Source: CAYRZL01 sp964428795 (lineage in GTDB: Bacteria > Bacillota > Clostridia > Lachnospirales > Lachnospiraceae). From it: a stretch of 17,195 nt of DNA. Of the stretch, positions 7,185 to 14,223 are shown piece by piece. The stretch spans positions 1-17,195 of the forward strand of contig CAYRZL010000059.1 in assembly GCA_964428795.1 (NCBI GenBank). Reading direction: 5' to 3'. Below the pieces are notes generated by a model. The model did no database searches. It saw nothing but the letters and a program-made list of their open reading frames with translations, and was not told the DNA's origin. The position numbers and the translations under genes are program-made. How positions within the stretch are numbered: position 1 is the first letter of the stretch; each line of letters begins with the position of its first letter.

Positions 7185-8870
7185 CTATCCCTCCATTCCA
7201 TATAATGCAGCGCCTAACGCGCCCACGATCTCAGGCTCCTCATAAATATACAGAGATTCTCCCAGCTTCTCTTCCAGCGCCTTTACCACGCCCGGATTCT
7301 TTGCCACGCCTCCCGTCATCATATACGCCCCCTCCGGTCTCACCCGCTTCATCAGAGAAACCGCTTTTCCCGCAATGGCTTCGTGAATACCGTGGGCGAT
7401 ATCCGACTTCTCCTTATTCAGCGCAATGAGAGAGATTACCTCCGACTCCGCAAACACGGAGCACATACTGCTGATCTCCACAGCTTCCTTCCACTGCAGA
7501 GAAACAGGGCCAAGCTCATCGATGGATATCTCCAGGGTCCGCGCCATCATCTCAAGAAAACGTCCGGTACCTGCGGCGCATTTGTCGTTCATAACAAAGT
7601 CGATCACATTCCCATTTTCATCCAGCCGGATGGCTTTACTGTCCTGACCGCCGATGTCCAGTATGGTGCGCACCTTCGGATTCAGATAATGGGCTCCTTT
7701 TCCATGACAACTGATCTCCGTCACATTATCGTCCGCATAAGGGATGCTGACACGTCCGTATCCGGTGGACACGATCTTTGTCACATCCTCCCTGCGAATA
7801 CCGGCTTTATCAAGAATCCGCTCTAAGATACGCTGCGCACTGTCCCCGCTTTTTGCTCCGGTCCGCAGCACCTCATAGGCTACGATCTCTTTTCTGTCAT
7901 TTAAAACCACCGCATTGGTGGAGGTAGAACCGCTGTCCACGCCGATCACATACATATGCTTTCTCTCCCTGCCGGATGGCTCCGGCCTCTTTTCTATACC
8001 TTTTTTCTGCCGCAGAGCTTCTAAAAACGCTTCCACACGAGTGCGGATCTGCCCCGCGCACTGGGCGGTGGCGTCTGTCTCCACCGCAGCCAGGGGGATC
8101 TGTCCCATTCCCTTTAAATGTACATATTCGTAAGAATACATATCACAGAATTTCACCGTATGATAAATGATTCCATCCAGCCGGTCCGCATATCCCTCAA
8201 TAAAACGGTCTCTGCCGGAAGCCTCCATCATGCGCATACAGGGCACCTGGTTCAATACATCTGCGGCATAATTCTTCCACAGGTCTTTCTTCAGCCCCGA
8301 CCCGAAGCTGCGTTCCAATCCGGTACAGGTCAGGTCAAACAACACCTCGGCTCCGCTGTTTTCCAGCAGATCCCGAATCTCCTGACCGCAGCGGGCGCCT
8401 GCCAGTCCCACCTTCAGATTTTTTTTTCCTTCCGGCGCCTTTTTTAAGGCTGCCGCCGCCGCTCCCTTTTTCAGCTCATGACGCAGCGCATCCTCATCAA
8501 ACGTCTTTTTACTGTATGCACAGTATGCTTCCACCATCTCCCTCACATGGCGTTCATATAAGGTACAGGCAAAATCATTTACCTTCCGGGGCAGATCCAG
8601 CAGATAAAAAAATTTATCCGGATACTGCTGTTTTAACGTGTCGTACAACCGTCTCACACTGTCACAGCAGGTCGTAAGGATCAGTCCCTCATAATCCTCC
8701 GGGCGCTCCGCCATATCCTCCAGCACCGCCTTCACAAAGGAGCAGGTGTTGCCATGCAGCATCATTTCCGCCTGATTAAAATTTGCCACCTTCGGTTCCA
8801 CGCGAACCATCTCTGCGCCCATGGCGGCAAACACCTCCACCGGCGTATATTTACATATATATCCAAGCAT
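7185..8870 (-). CDS. Fusion: 2-hydroxyacyl-CoA dehydratase-like domain + BadF/HgdC-type ATPase activase
   Basis: The 561-residue product joins two normally separate proteins. Residues 1-290 resemble HgdA/HgdB-family subunits, with candidate cluster ligands C43 (GNTCSFVK), C68/C69 (TTCCDS) and C242 (KFCDMY). They end in IRTRVEAFLE, a sequence typical of the family's C-terminus. After a charged linker, residues 306-561 are a complete activase of the ASKHA fold: GVDSGSTSTNA (310-320), DIGGQD (405-410) and MTGGVAKN (518-525) for nucleotide binding. C431 and C470 are the ligands of the [4Fe-4S] cluster shared across the activase dimer. Activases inject one electron per ATP-driven cycle into the dehydratase cluster. 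The start has GGAG 9 bases upstream and the gene follows the separate dehydratase-like gene by 14 bp. An internal ATG (7955) with its own AGGGAG might also produce free activase. Substrate unknown. Confidence 0.93.
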   Translation of the reverse strand: MLGYICKYTPVEVFAAMGAEMVRVEPKVANFNQAEMMLHGNTCSFVKAVLEDMAERPEDYEGLILTTCCDSVRRLYDTLKQQYPDKFFYLLDLPRKVNDFACTLYERHVREMVEAYCAYSKKTFDEDALRHELKKGAAAAALKKAPEGKKNLKVGLAGARCGQEIRDLLENSGAEVLFDLTCTGLERSFGSGLKKDLWKNYAADVLNQVPCMRMMEASGRDRFIEGYADRLDGIIYHTVKFCDMYSYEYVHLKGMGQIPLAAVETDATAQCAGQIRTRVEAFLEALRQKKGIEKRPEPSGRERKHMYVIGVDSGSTSTNAVVLNDRKEIVAYEVLRTGAKSGDSAQRILERILDKAGIRREDVTKIVSTGYGRVSIPYADDNVTEISCHGKGAHYLNPKVRTILDIGGQDSKAIRLDENGNVIDFVMNDKCAAGTGRFLEMMARTLEISIDELGPVSLQWKEAVEISSMCSVFAESEVISLIALNKEKSDIAHGIHEAIAGKAVSLMKRVRPEGAYMMTGGVAKNPGVVKALEEKLGESLYIYEEPEIVGALGAALYGMEG

Positions 8871-8884
8871 ACGCTTTCACTCCA

Positions 8885-10168
8885 TTATGTACGGAAAACT
8901 CCGCCATCCTTTGTTCCGATCACTTCCAGAAAAGCCTCCAGCCTCGTCCTGATCTGCCCGTCGGAGCTGTTTCTTCTGTCCACACCGTCTCCGTCCAGAA
9001 TGAGCAGAGGCATACCAAGCTTTGCCATCTCCTCCTTTAACAGTAAGGCTCCTCCGTCGCTCTGCTTGCAGCCCCAGTGACAGAAATTGATCACACCGTC
9101 CACACACAGCTCCTCTGCCAGCTCCCGCACCAAAGACGCTTTCTGTCCGTAAGGTCCGTTATATACATTTCCGATCATCTTTTTTGCCAGCGCATCAAAG
9201 GGCTTTGAGGTGTCCAGCTTTTCTCTGTAATCAAAATTCATCTCTGTGGTGAGGATCTGATATTCCTTGCTGAGATTCAGATATTTCTGCAGCGTCTCCT
9301 GATAATAGGGAAACAGATGTACCCACAACAGCTTTTTTCCATGAAATTCAGGGGCGGCCGCCACCTCGTCTCTCATCTGACGGAAAAATGTAAGCATTGC
9401 CGGCGAACCGATATTCAGGTGGGTGGCAAACAGCATATACATGTTGATCGTCAGTGTGCTTGGATAATATCTGTCCTTACACAAGCTCAGAAATTCCTCC
9501 ATGTAAGCCTTTGACTGGTTTTCCCGCTCCAAAATCCGGCGCAGCTCCTCCATATCCGCTTTTTTGTGAAACAGATCCTCCATCATCCCCTGCATCTCGA
9601 CAAGCTGCTCTGCCACATAGGCAACCGCTTCCTCAGAATCATGCTCCGGGATATCCAGCATATAACAGGGTACATGGTGACGCTCTGCCACATGCCGGAA
9701 CGTGTTTACATTCCCGTCACAGATGATGGACGTGGTAGCAGCAAATGCCGCCGGAGGGATCACGCCCGAGTCCACGCCTCCGATAAATCCTTTATGGTAG
9801 GAACACAGCGTGGGGGCAATACCCTGCTGCTGCGCCTGATCAATAAAAAAATCCTCGCAGGTAAATCCCGACAGAAACGATGACAACGCTTCGATAGAAA
9901 GGGGATTCAGCCCGAAGCTCTGAATCAGCTCCACCGGAGCAAACAGATTTACCCAGGCTGTTTTCCGGGGATGCTTTAATCCCTGTCTGATACAGTTCAC
10001 CGCATATGTATTCAGATATTTATAAGCATTCGGCAGTTCCTTGTCCGCCAGATACTTGGAACGCAGCGTCTCGTAGATCAAACCGATATTGATCAGCCGG
10101 TACGCCAGCTTTGGATGGTCCGCCGCCGCTTTGCGGACAAAGCCGCCATATGTTTTTACCAGATCCAT
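8885..10168 (-). CDS. 2-hydroxyacyl-CoA dehydratase / double-cubane-cluster-like protein
   Basis: A 427-residue member of the HgdB/FldC/BcrB superfamily, which holds an iron-sulfur cluster reduced by a partner activase. Family landmarks: APVELIQSFGLNPLSIEA (77-94); LCSYHKGFIGG (121-131) with C122; IICDGNVNT (148-156) with C150; DGVINFCHWGCKQS (357-370) with C363 and C367; and the C-terminal QIRTRLEAFLE. C104 and C355 are further cysteines nearby. Classical subunits use about three cysteines for one [4Fe-4S] cluster, so the extra ones in HWGCKQ leave room for a larger cluster such as the double cubane. It starts 2 bp after the upstream chrA stop, using GAGGATG as ribosome site. The nearby fusion supplies a second, different dehydratase domain, so a heterodimer is possible. 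No acyl-CoA substrate genes are nearby. Confidence 0.9.
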   Translation of the reverse strand: MDLVKTYGGFVRKAAADHPKLAYRLINIGLIYETLRSKYLADKELPNAYKYLNTYAVNCIRQGLKHPRKTAWVNLFAPVELIQSFGLNPLSIEALSSFLSGFTCEDFFIDQAQQQGIAPTLCSYHKGFIGGVDSGVIPPAAFAATTSIICDGNVNTFRHVAERHHVPCYMLDIPEHDSEEAVAYVAEQLVEMQGMMEDLFHKKADMEELRRILERENQSKAYMEEFLSLCKDRYYPSTLTINMYMLFATHLNIGSPAMLTFFRQMRDEVAAAPEFHGKKLLWVHLFPYYQETLQKYLNLSKEYQILTTEMNFDYREKLDTSKPFDALAKKMIGNVYNGPYGQKASLVRELAEELCVDGVINFCHWGCKQSDGGALLLKEEMAKLGMPLLILDGDGVDRRNSSDGQIRTRLEAFLEVIGTKDGGVFRT

Positions 10169-10170
10169 AA

Positions 10171-10734
10171 TTACATCCTCAATACAATACCTACAGCCGC
10201 ACCGATGGCGATAAAAACAATCGGATGGGTCTTTATCTTCGTAATTCCGATAAACAATGCCACAAACAAAATGATCGCCTTGATATCAAATATCTGCATG
10301 GCGGTTCCCCCCGCCTCCCAGATATCCAGATGGATCACACTCACCTTGAAAATCTGGTATCCCGCCGCTGCGATCAGTCCGACTACCGCCGGACGCAATG
10401 TGGCAAATGCAGACTGTACATAGGCATTTTCGCTGAATTTATCCAAAATTTTTGCCACGATCATAATAATGATAATAGAGGGCAGTGTCAGAGACAGGGT
10501 TGCTATAATACCGCCCAGGATACCGCCTGCGTGATAGCCGGCATAAGTAGACATATTGATACCGATGGCTCCCGGCGTAGATTCGGACACTGCCACCATA
10601 TCTGTCAGCATCTGCGGCGTATACCACGGATATTTTTCTGCCAGTTCATACAAAAAGGGCAGCGTTGCCAGACCGCCGCCGATGGCAAACAGTCCCACCT
10701 TAAAAAACTCAATAAACAAGGTCAGATATATCAT
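10171..10734 (-). CDS. chrA: Chromate transporter family protein, half-size (second of a pair)
   Basis: A 187-residue very hydrophobic protein equal to one half of a full-length ChrA. Family motifs are FFKVGLFAIGGG near the N-terminus (10-21), ESTPGAIGINMSTYAGY (about 51-67) and GGIIATLSLTLPS. About five to six membrane segments are expected. Bacillota often encode ChrA as two unequal short proteins that together form the transporter. In characterised long ChrA, chromate is exported; the natural substrate in anaerobes is not known. Its ATG overlaps the stop of the first half-gene by 4 bases (ATGA), and the dehydratase-like gene follows after 2 bp, so it is locked into the redox operon. Confidence 0.93.
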   Translation of the reverse strand: MIYLTLFIEFFKVGLFAIGGGLATLPFLYELAEKYPWYTPQMLTDMVAVSESTPGAIGINMSTYAGYHAGGILGGIIATLSLTLPSIIIIMIVAKILDKFSENAYVQSAFATLRPAVVGLIAAAGYQIFKVSVIHLDIWEAGGTAMQIFDIKAIILFVALFIGITKIKTHPIVFIAIGAAVGIVLRM

Positions 10735-11285
10735 GGTCTTTCGCCCTCCTGTCCCGTCTTTCTAAGCTGAAGCAGCAGCCCAAGGGCAATGATGGCAATA
10801 ACGATCCATATACTTGACAGTCCGAAGAACGCCACCCACACGAAGGCGATCAGAAACAAAATGATCCCAAGGCCATTTTTTACACCGGATTTCCACAGCT
10901 TCACGATAGAAGAAAGCACCAGCGCACACACTGCCACACGAATGCCCGCAAATGCATGCTGCACCCACACATTATCATAAAAATTATCCAGAATCGTTCC
11001 AATAATCAGAATGATCACAATAGAGGGGGATACTACTCCAAGCGTTGCCATAATACCTCCCGGAATCCCTTTTTTCTTAAATCCAATAAATGTGGCTGTA
11101 TTTACAGCAATAATGCCGGGAGTACACTGCCCCACGGCAAAATAATTCAACACCTCTTCCTCGGTAGCCCATTTATTTTTCTCCACAATTTCCCGCTGCA
11201 GCATGGGCAACATGGCATAACCGCCGCCAAATGTCATGATACCGATGCGGAAAAAAGTAAAATATAAATTCAACAACAGTTTCAT
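10731..11285 (-). CDS. chrA: Chromate transporter family protein, half-size (first of a pair)
   Basis: A 184-residue hydrophobic protein, homologous to but clearly different from its downstream partner. It has FFRIGIMTFGGGYAMLP near the N-terminus, then GQCTPGIIAVNTATFIGF and GGIMATLGVVSPS. About five membrane segments and a short charged C-terminus (RKTGQEGERP) are seen. I place the start at the ATG at 11285, which has GGGAG 8 bases upstream; a GTG two codons earlier is in frame but too near the ribosome site. It begins 22 bp after the phosphatase-like gene and overlaps the next chrA half by 4 bp. Together the pair should make one anion transporter in the membrane. Substrate not deducible. 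Confidence 0.93.
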   Translation of the reverse strand: MKLLLNLYFTFFRIGIMTFGGGYAMLPMLQREIVEKNKWATEEEVLNYFAVGQCTPGIIAVNTATFIGFKKKGIPGGIMATLGVVSPSIVIILIIGTILDNFYDNVWVQHAFAGIRVAVCALVLSSIVKLWKSGVKNGLGIILFLIAFVWVAFFGLSSIWIVIAIIALGLLLQLRKTGQEGERP

Positions 11286-11307
11286 ACACACATCTCCCTT
11301 GTTTTTA

Positions 11308-11817
11308 CTATTTTTCCTCCGCTTCCTCCAACGGTTCTATTTCCACCGGGCGCTCATCACAAAAATATTCTTCCTCATTCAAAATGCTCGCCAGCTTGCG
11401 TATGGTCTTTCCCAACGTCTCAAAGCAAAGACCGTACACAATCAGCTCACCGCCATATGGATTTAAAATCTCCAGCTCATCCCCGGTGGCTTCTGTCAGC
11501 ACATGTACATTTCTCGCCGCTTCAAACTGCTTCAAAATCTTTTGTTTTTCCTCATTTTCCATTGTAAAGATCAGCGTATCATCCGCAAAATCCTCTTCCG
11601 TCAACGGCTGGCTTGCAAAATCGCCCAGCACGATACCGTTGCTGATCATTACAGTCTCCGCTTTTCGGTTTACCGGCTCCGGCATCAGCACCACCAGGCC
11701 CCGGGCTTCCACCTGAACCCGCTCCCACAAGGCCTGTCCCTTAAGCAGCTCCATCGCCATGACTTCCCGGCAGTTTCCGCTTTTTGAGACAAATATAATT
11801 TTATTTATCCTGTTCAT
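11308..11817 (-). CDS. Low-molecular-weight phosphatase homologue, predicted inactive (YwlE-like position)
   Basis: The 169-residue protein has the fold signatures of LMW protein phosphatases, but key residues are changed. The P-loop, normally C-x5-R in V-C-x-G-N-x-C-R-S, reads VSKSGNCREVMA (10-21), so the nucleophilic Cys aligns with Ser11 while C16 and R17 remain. The general-acid loop, normally DPYGG or DPFGG, reads NPYGG with Asn119 in place of Asp. Both catalytic residues are therefore missing, and the acidic tail (EIEPLEEAEEK) is extra. It lies 2 bp after tsaC; in Bacillus subtilis the arginine phosphatase ywlE likewise lies close to ywlC. A lost enzyme kept for binding or regulation is the simplest reading. 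The frame is intact and the ribosome site strong, so it is not a decayed pseudogene. Confidence 0.8.
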   Translation of the reverse strand: MNRINKIIFVSKSGNCREVMAMELLKGQALWERVQVEARGLVVLMPEPVNRKAETVMISNGIVLGDFASQPLTEEDFADDTLIFTMENEEKQKILKQFEAARNVHVLTEATGDELEILNPYGGELIVYGLCFETLGKTIRKLASILNEEEYFCDERPVEIEPLEEAEEK

Positions 11818-11819
11818 AG

Positions 11820-12878
11820 TCAGTTTTCCTCCGCCCGTATCTTCTGGTGTCCTGCTGCCTTTAACAATCGATTCATGATCGCCTGTCCAAAGCCTGCCGC
11901 ATCAAAGCTTTCCGAATATATCATACCCACATCCTCCCCGTCAAATTCCCGCAGGATCCGGTAGAGATGTTTTGCAATGGCTGCTTCATCCTGCCTGCTT
12001 CCGATATTTTTTACCACATCTGCCGGGTACAAATCCGCAGTCTCGTCCGCAGCGATCACGCCCACGCGCACACCCTTTTCCTGCTGCTGCCTGATCTGTC
12101 TGCGGATCGTGTCAACAACAGCCTTCTGAGCGCCCTCCACTAAGATCAGCGGGGCTTTCGGTGCGTAATGACGGTACTTCATACCCGGGGCTTTCGGTCT
12201 CACATGCTCCGCCGTCTCACAGAGCGCAGGATCATCCGCCACCTCTCCGATCACCTGCTGCAGCATCGCTCCGGTAATATATCCGGGGCGCAGGATCATA
12301 GGAGTTTCCCCCGACAGATCAATGATCGTGGACTCAATGCCGATCCCCACCTCACCGCCATCCAGAATCAACGGTATTCTTCCATTCATATCCTCATACA
12401 CATGGGACGCCAGCGTAGGGCTTGGTCTGCCCGAAGTGTTTGCGCTTGGCGCCGCAATATATCCGCCCGCAGCTTCGATCAAAGTCCGGGCAACCGGATG
12501 ACTGGGGAAACGCACCGCTACCGTATCCAGTCCGCCCGTCGTCTCAAGGGGAACGATATCCTTCTTTTTAAAGATCATCGTCAGAGGCCCCGGCCAGTAC
12601 CGCTCTGCCAGAAGCCTTGCCGCCGGAGGAATCTCCGCCGCAATTTTTTCCAATGCATCCAGACTGGCAATGTGGACGATAAGCGGATTGTCCGAAGGGC
12701 GTCCCTTTGCCGCATATATTTTTTTGGATGCCTCCGGCTGCAGCGCATCCGCGCCAAGACCATATACCGTCTCCGTCGGAAATGCCACCAGTCCTCCGGA
12801 TCGGAGAATCTTTGCCGCTTCCCTCATCGCTGTCTGATCAATATGCAATTCGTCTATTTTTTCTATTTTCGTATTCAT
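11820..12878 (-). CDS. tsaC: L-threonylcarbamoyladenylate synthase (TsaC2/Sua5/YwlC type)
   Basis: It makes threonylcarbamoyl-AMP from threonine, bicarbonate and ATP, the first step of t6A modification at tRNA position 37. The 352-residue product has the YrdC domain (about 18-205) with FPTETVYGLGADA (33-45), KGR (58-60), the nucleotide-binding PSANTSG (144-150) and ESTIIDL. A linker PGMKYRHYAPKAPL (231-244) and a C-terminal Sua5 domain (to about 345) follow. The frame runs open upstream to 13073, but homology begins at MNTKIEKIDE, hence the ATG at 12878. No ribosome site is correctly spaced. Instead a near-consensus promoter ends 6 bases before the ATG, suggesting leaderless translation. It is the first gene of a seven-gene transcription unit. 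Confidence 0.94.
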   Translation of the reverse strand: MNTKIEKIDELHIDQTAMREAAKILRSGGLVAFPTETVYGLGADALQPEASKKIYAAKGRPSDNPLIVHIASLDALEKIAAEIPPAARLLAERYWPGPLTMIFKKKDIVPLETTGGLDTVAVRFPSHPVARTLIEAAGGYIAAPSANTSGRPSPTLASHVYEDMNGRIPLILDGGEVGIGIESTIIDLSGETPMILRPGYITGAMLQQVIGEVADDPALCETAEHVRPKAPGMKYRHYAPKAPLILVEGAQKAVVDTIRRQIRQQQEKGVRVGVIAADETADLYPADVVKNIGSRQDEAAIAKHLYRILREFDGEDVGMIYSESFDAAGFGQAIMNRLLKAAGHQKIRAEEN

Positions 12879-12884
12879 GTACCG

Positions 12885-12913
12885 ATTATATATCGAAATC
12901 CTTTCTCTTACAA
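12885..12913 (-). promoter_or_regulatory. Strong promoter abutting the tsaC start codon
   Basis: Minus-strand TTGTAA (12908-12913), 17 bases, then a perfect TATAAT (12885-12890). The tsaC ATG begins 6 bases after the -10 box, so the transcript should begin at or within a base or two of the A of ATG. It would drive tsaC through the DUF362 gene. Confidence 0.72.
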
Positions 12914-12960
12914 GTGCAGATTTCTGCGCCATAAATACACTGACTATGGCTACCAATGGA

Positions 12961-12975
12961 GATTTATGATACAAT
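12961..12975 (+). promoter_or_regulatory. Possible extended -10 promoter for galM
   Basis: TGATACAAT (12967-12975) is an extended -10 element; the -35 region (TGGCTA, 17 bases upstream) is poor. It lies about 195 bases before the galM ATG and would produce a long 5' leader. It is back to back with the tsaC promoter. Confidence 0.45.
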
Positions 12976-12981
12976 ATGAAC

Positions 12982-13160
12982 GATAAGCGATGAACGCGGG
13001 ATAGCTGCTTGAAAATGCGTTGGCTGCTTGCAGGCAAAAGCATTTTTATGCAGGCTGGACCATGTGAGTGCAACGAACAGCGAAAAACCGGAGGTTTTGA
13101 GCTTAGCGTTCAGAGCGTTTACAAACTCAGTGAGAGTAACACATAACCGCTTAATGAATG
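12982..13160 (+). repeat. Hairpin-rich leader or dispersed repeat upstream of galM
   Basis: About 180 bases without a real gene contain several inverted repeats: AAAATGC (13012-13018) with GCATTTT (13041-13047), GCAT-TTTT-ATGC, AAAACC-GGA-GGTTTT, and a GAGCGTTT/AAACTC hairpin. GCTGCTTG is repeated at 13004 and 13024. The frame is open through it, but the translated residues are unlike any aldose epimerase. It may be a dispersed palindromic repeat or a structured 5' untranslated region of galM. I know no named family for it. Confidence 0.4.
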
Positions 13161-13171
13161 GAGGTATTTTT

Positions 13172-14209
13172 ATGCATATAACAAAAACATCTTTCGGACA
13201 CTTATCAAATGGTGAAGAAATCTTTCTCTTCCGCCTGGAGAATAAATCCGGCGCTTATGTCACCATCACAAACTTTGGCTGCCGCATCGTCAGCATCTAT
13301 GTACCTGACAGGGACGGTCAGCTCACTGACGTAACCCTTGGCTATGATACAATAGAAGCGTATGAAAATGACGCAAACAGCTTCGGCGCTGTAGTAGGGC
13401 GACATGCAAACCGTATCGGAAAAGGAACCTTCACACTGAATGGCAAAACCTACCATCTTGCCATCAACAACGGGCCAAACCATCTCCACGGTGGTCTCAA
13501 GGGCTTCCACTATTATCCGTTTCAGGCAGAAATCAAAGGTGATGAGCTGCATCTGAGCCGCCGCTCCCCTGACGGAGAAGAAGGCTATCCGGGCAATCTG
13601 GATTTCACCGTCATCTACTCCTTTGATGATGAAAATACGCTGTCCATTACATATCATGCCCTTTCTGATGCAGATACGGTATTTAATGTGACAAATCACG
13701 CATACTTTAATCTGGAAGGTCACGATCATCCTTCCGTTCTGGATCACGAGCTGCACATCGAGGCAGACGCTTACACAGAAACCGATGATAACGATCTGAC
13801 CACCGGGGTTATCTCAGACGTAACGGACACCCCGTTTGATTTCCGTCAGCCAAAAACCATCGGCACTGATATTTTTTCAGACCATTATCAGGTTGCGCAC
13901 GCAAAAACCTACGACCACAACTTTGTGATCCGGGGAGAAGGACTGCGCAGGGCAGCCACATTAAAAGCACCTGTCAGCGGCATCCATATGACCTGTTTGA
14001 CGGATCAGCCGGGTATGCAGATTTATGTACCTGCTGGAGACACTTCCGATCACGGAAAAGGCGGTCTTCATTATCCTGCATATGGCAGTGTATGTCTGGA
14101 GACGCAGCACTTTCCAAATGCTATGGAGCATGAGAACTTCCCCTCTGTAGTATTAAAAGCAAACGTACCCTTTGAATCAAAAACCATTTATCAATTCAGC
14201 ACAAAATAA
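13172..14209 (+). CDS. galM: Aldose 1-epimerase (galactose mutarotase)
   Basis: It interconverts alpha and beta anomers of hexoses such as galactose or glucose in the cytoplasm, feeding the Leloir pathway. The 345-residue product has the family signatures GRHANRI (76-82), NNGPNHLHGG (99-108) with catalytic H104, NVTNHAYFNL (172-181) with the acid H176, YDHNF (247-251) with a substrate-binding Asp, and LETQHFPNA (309-317) with the catalytic base E310. The length is normal. The start is the ATG at 13172 with GGAGG 7 bases upstream. The frame is open for 48 codons further upstream but without homology. No other galactose genes are nearby. The next gene begins 14 bp later, so the three plus-strand genes may be co-transcribed. 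Confidence 0.96.
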   Translation: MHITKTSFGHLSNGEEIFLFRLENKSGAYVTITNFGCRIVSIYVPDRDGQLTDVTLGYDTIEAYENDANSFGAVVGRHANRIGKGTFTLNGKTYHLAINNGPNHLHGGLKGFHYYPFQAEIKGDELHLSRRSPDGEEGYPGNLDFTVIYSFDDENTLSITYHALSDADTVFNVTNHAYFNLEGHDHPSVLDHELHIEADAYTETDDNDLTTGVISDVTDTPFDFRQPKTIGTDIFSDHYQVAHAKTYDHNFVIRGEGLRRAATLKAPVSGIHMTCLTDQPGMQIYVPAGDTSDHGKGGLHYPAYGSVCLETQHFPNAMEHENFPSVVLKANVPFESKTIYQFSTK

Positions 14210-14223
14210 CAGATAGGAGTTCT

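Noticed and set aside
11308..11817. Active arginine or tyrosine phosphatase (YwlE)
   Set aside because: The fold matches, but the Cys nucleophile and the Asp general acid are Ser and Asn, so an active-enzyme name would be misleading.
12168..12986. 272-codon plus-strand open frame opposite tsaC
   Set aside because: It is antisense to a gene with unmistakable YrdC motifs; the product is Arg/His/Cys-rich and matches no family.
12879..13073. N-terminal extension of tsaC by 65 codons
   Set aside because: The added residues have no similarity to Sua5/YwlC proteins, cover the promoter, and lack a suitable ribosome site; homology starts at the ATG at 12878.
13028..13171. N-terminal extension of galM by 48 codons
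   Set aside because: The stretch is the hairpin-rich leader; the ATG at 13172 has a proper GGAGG and begins the epimerase homology.
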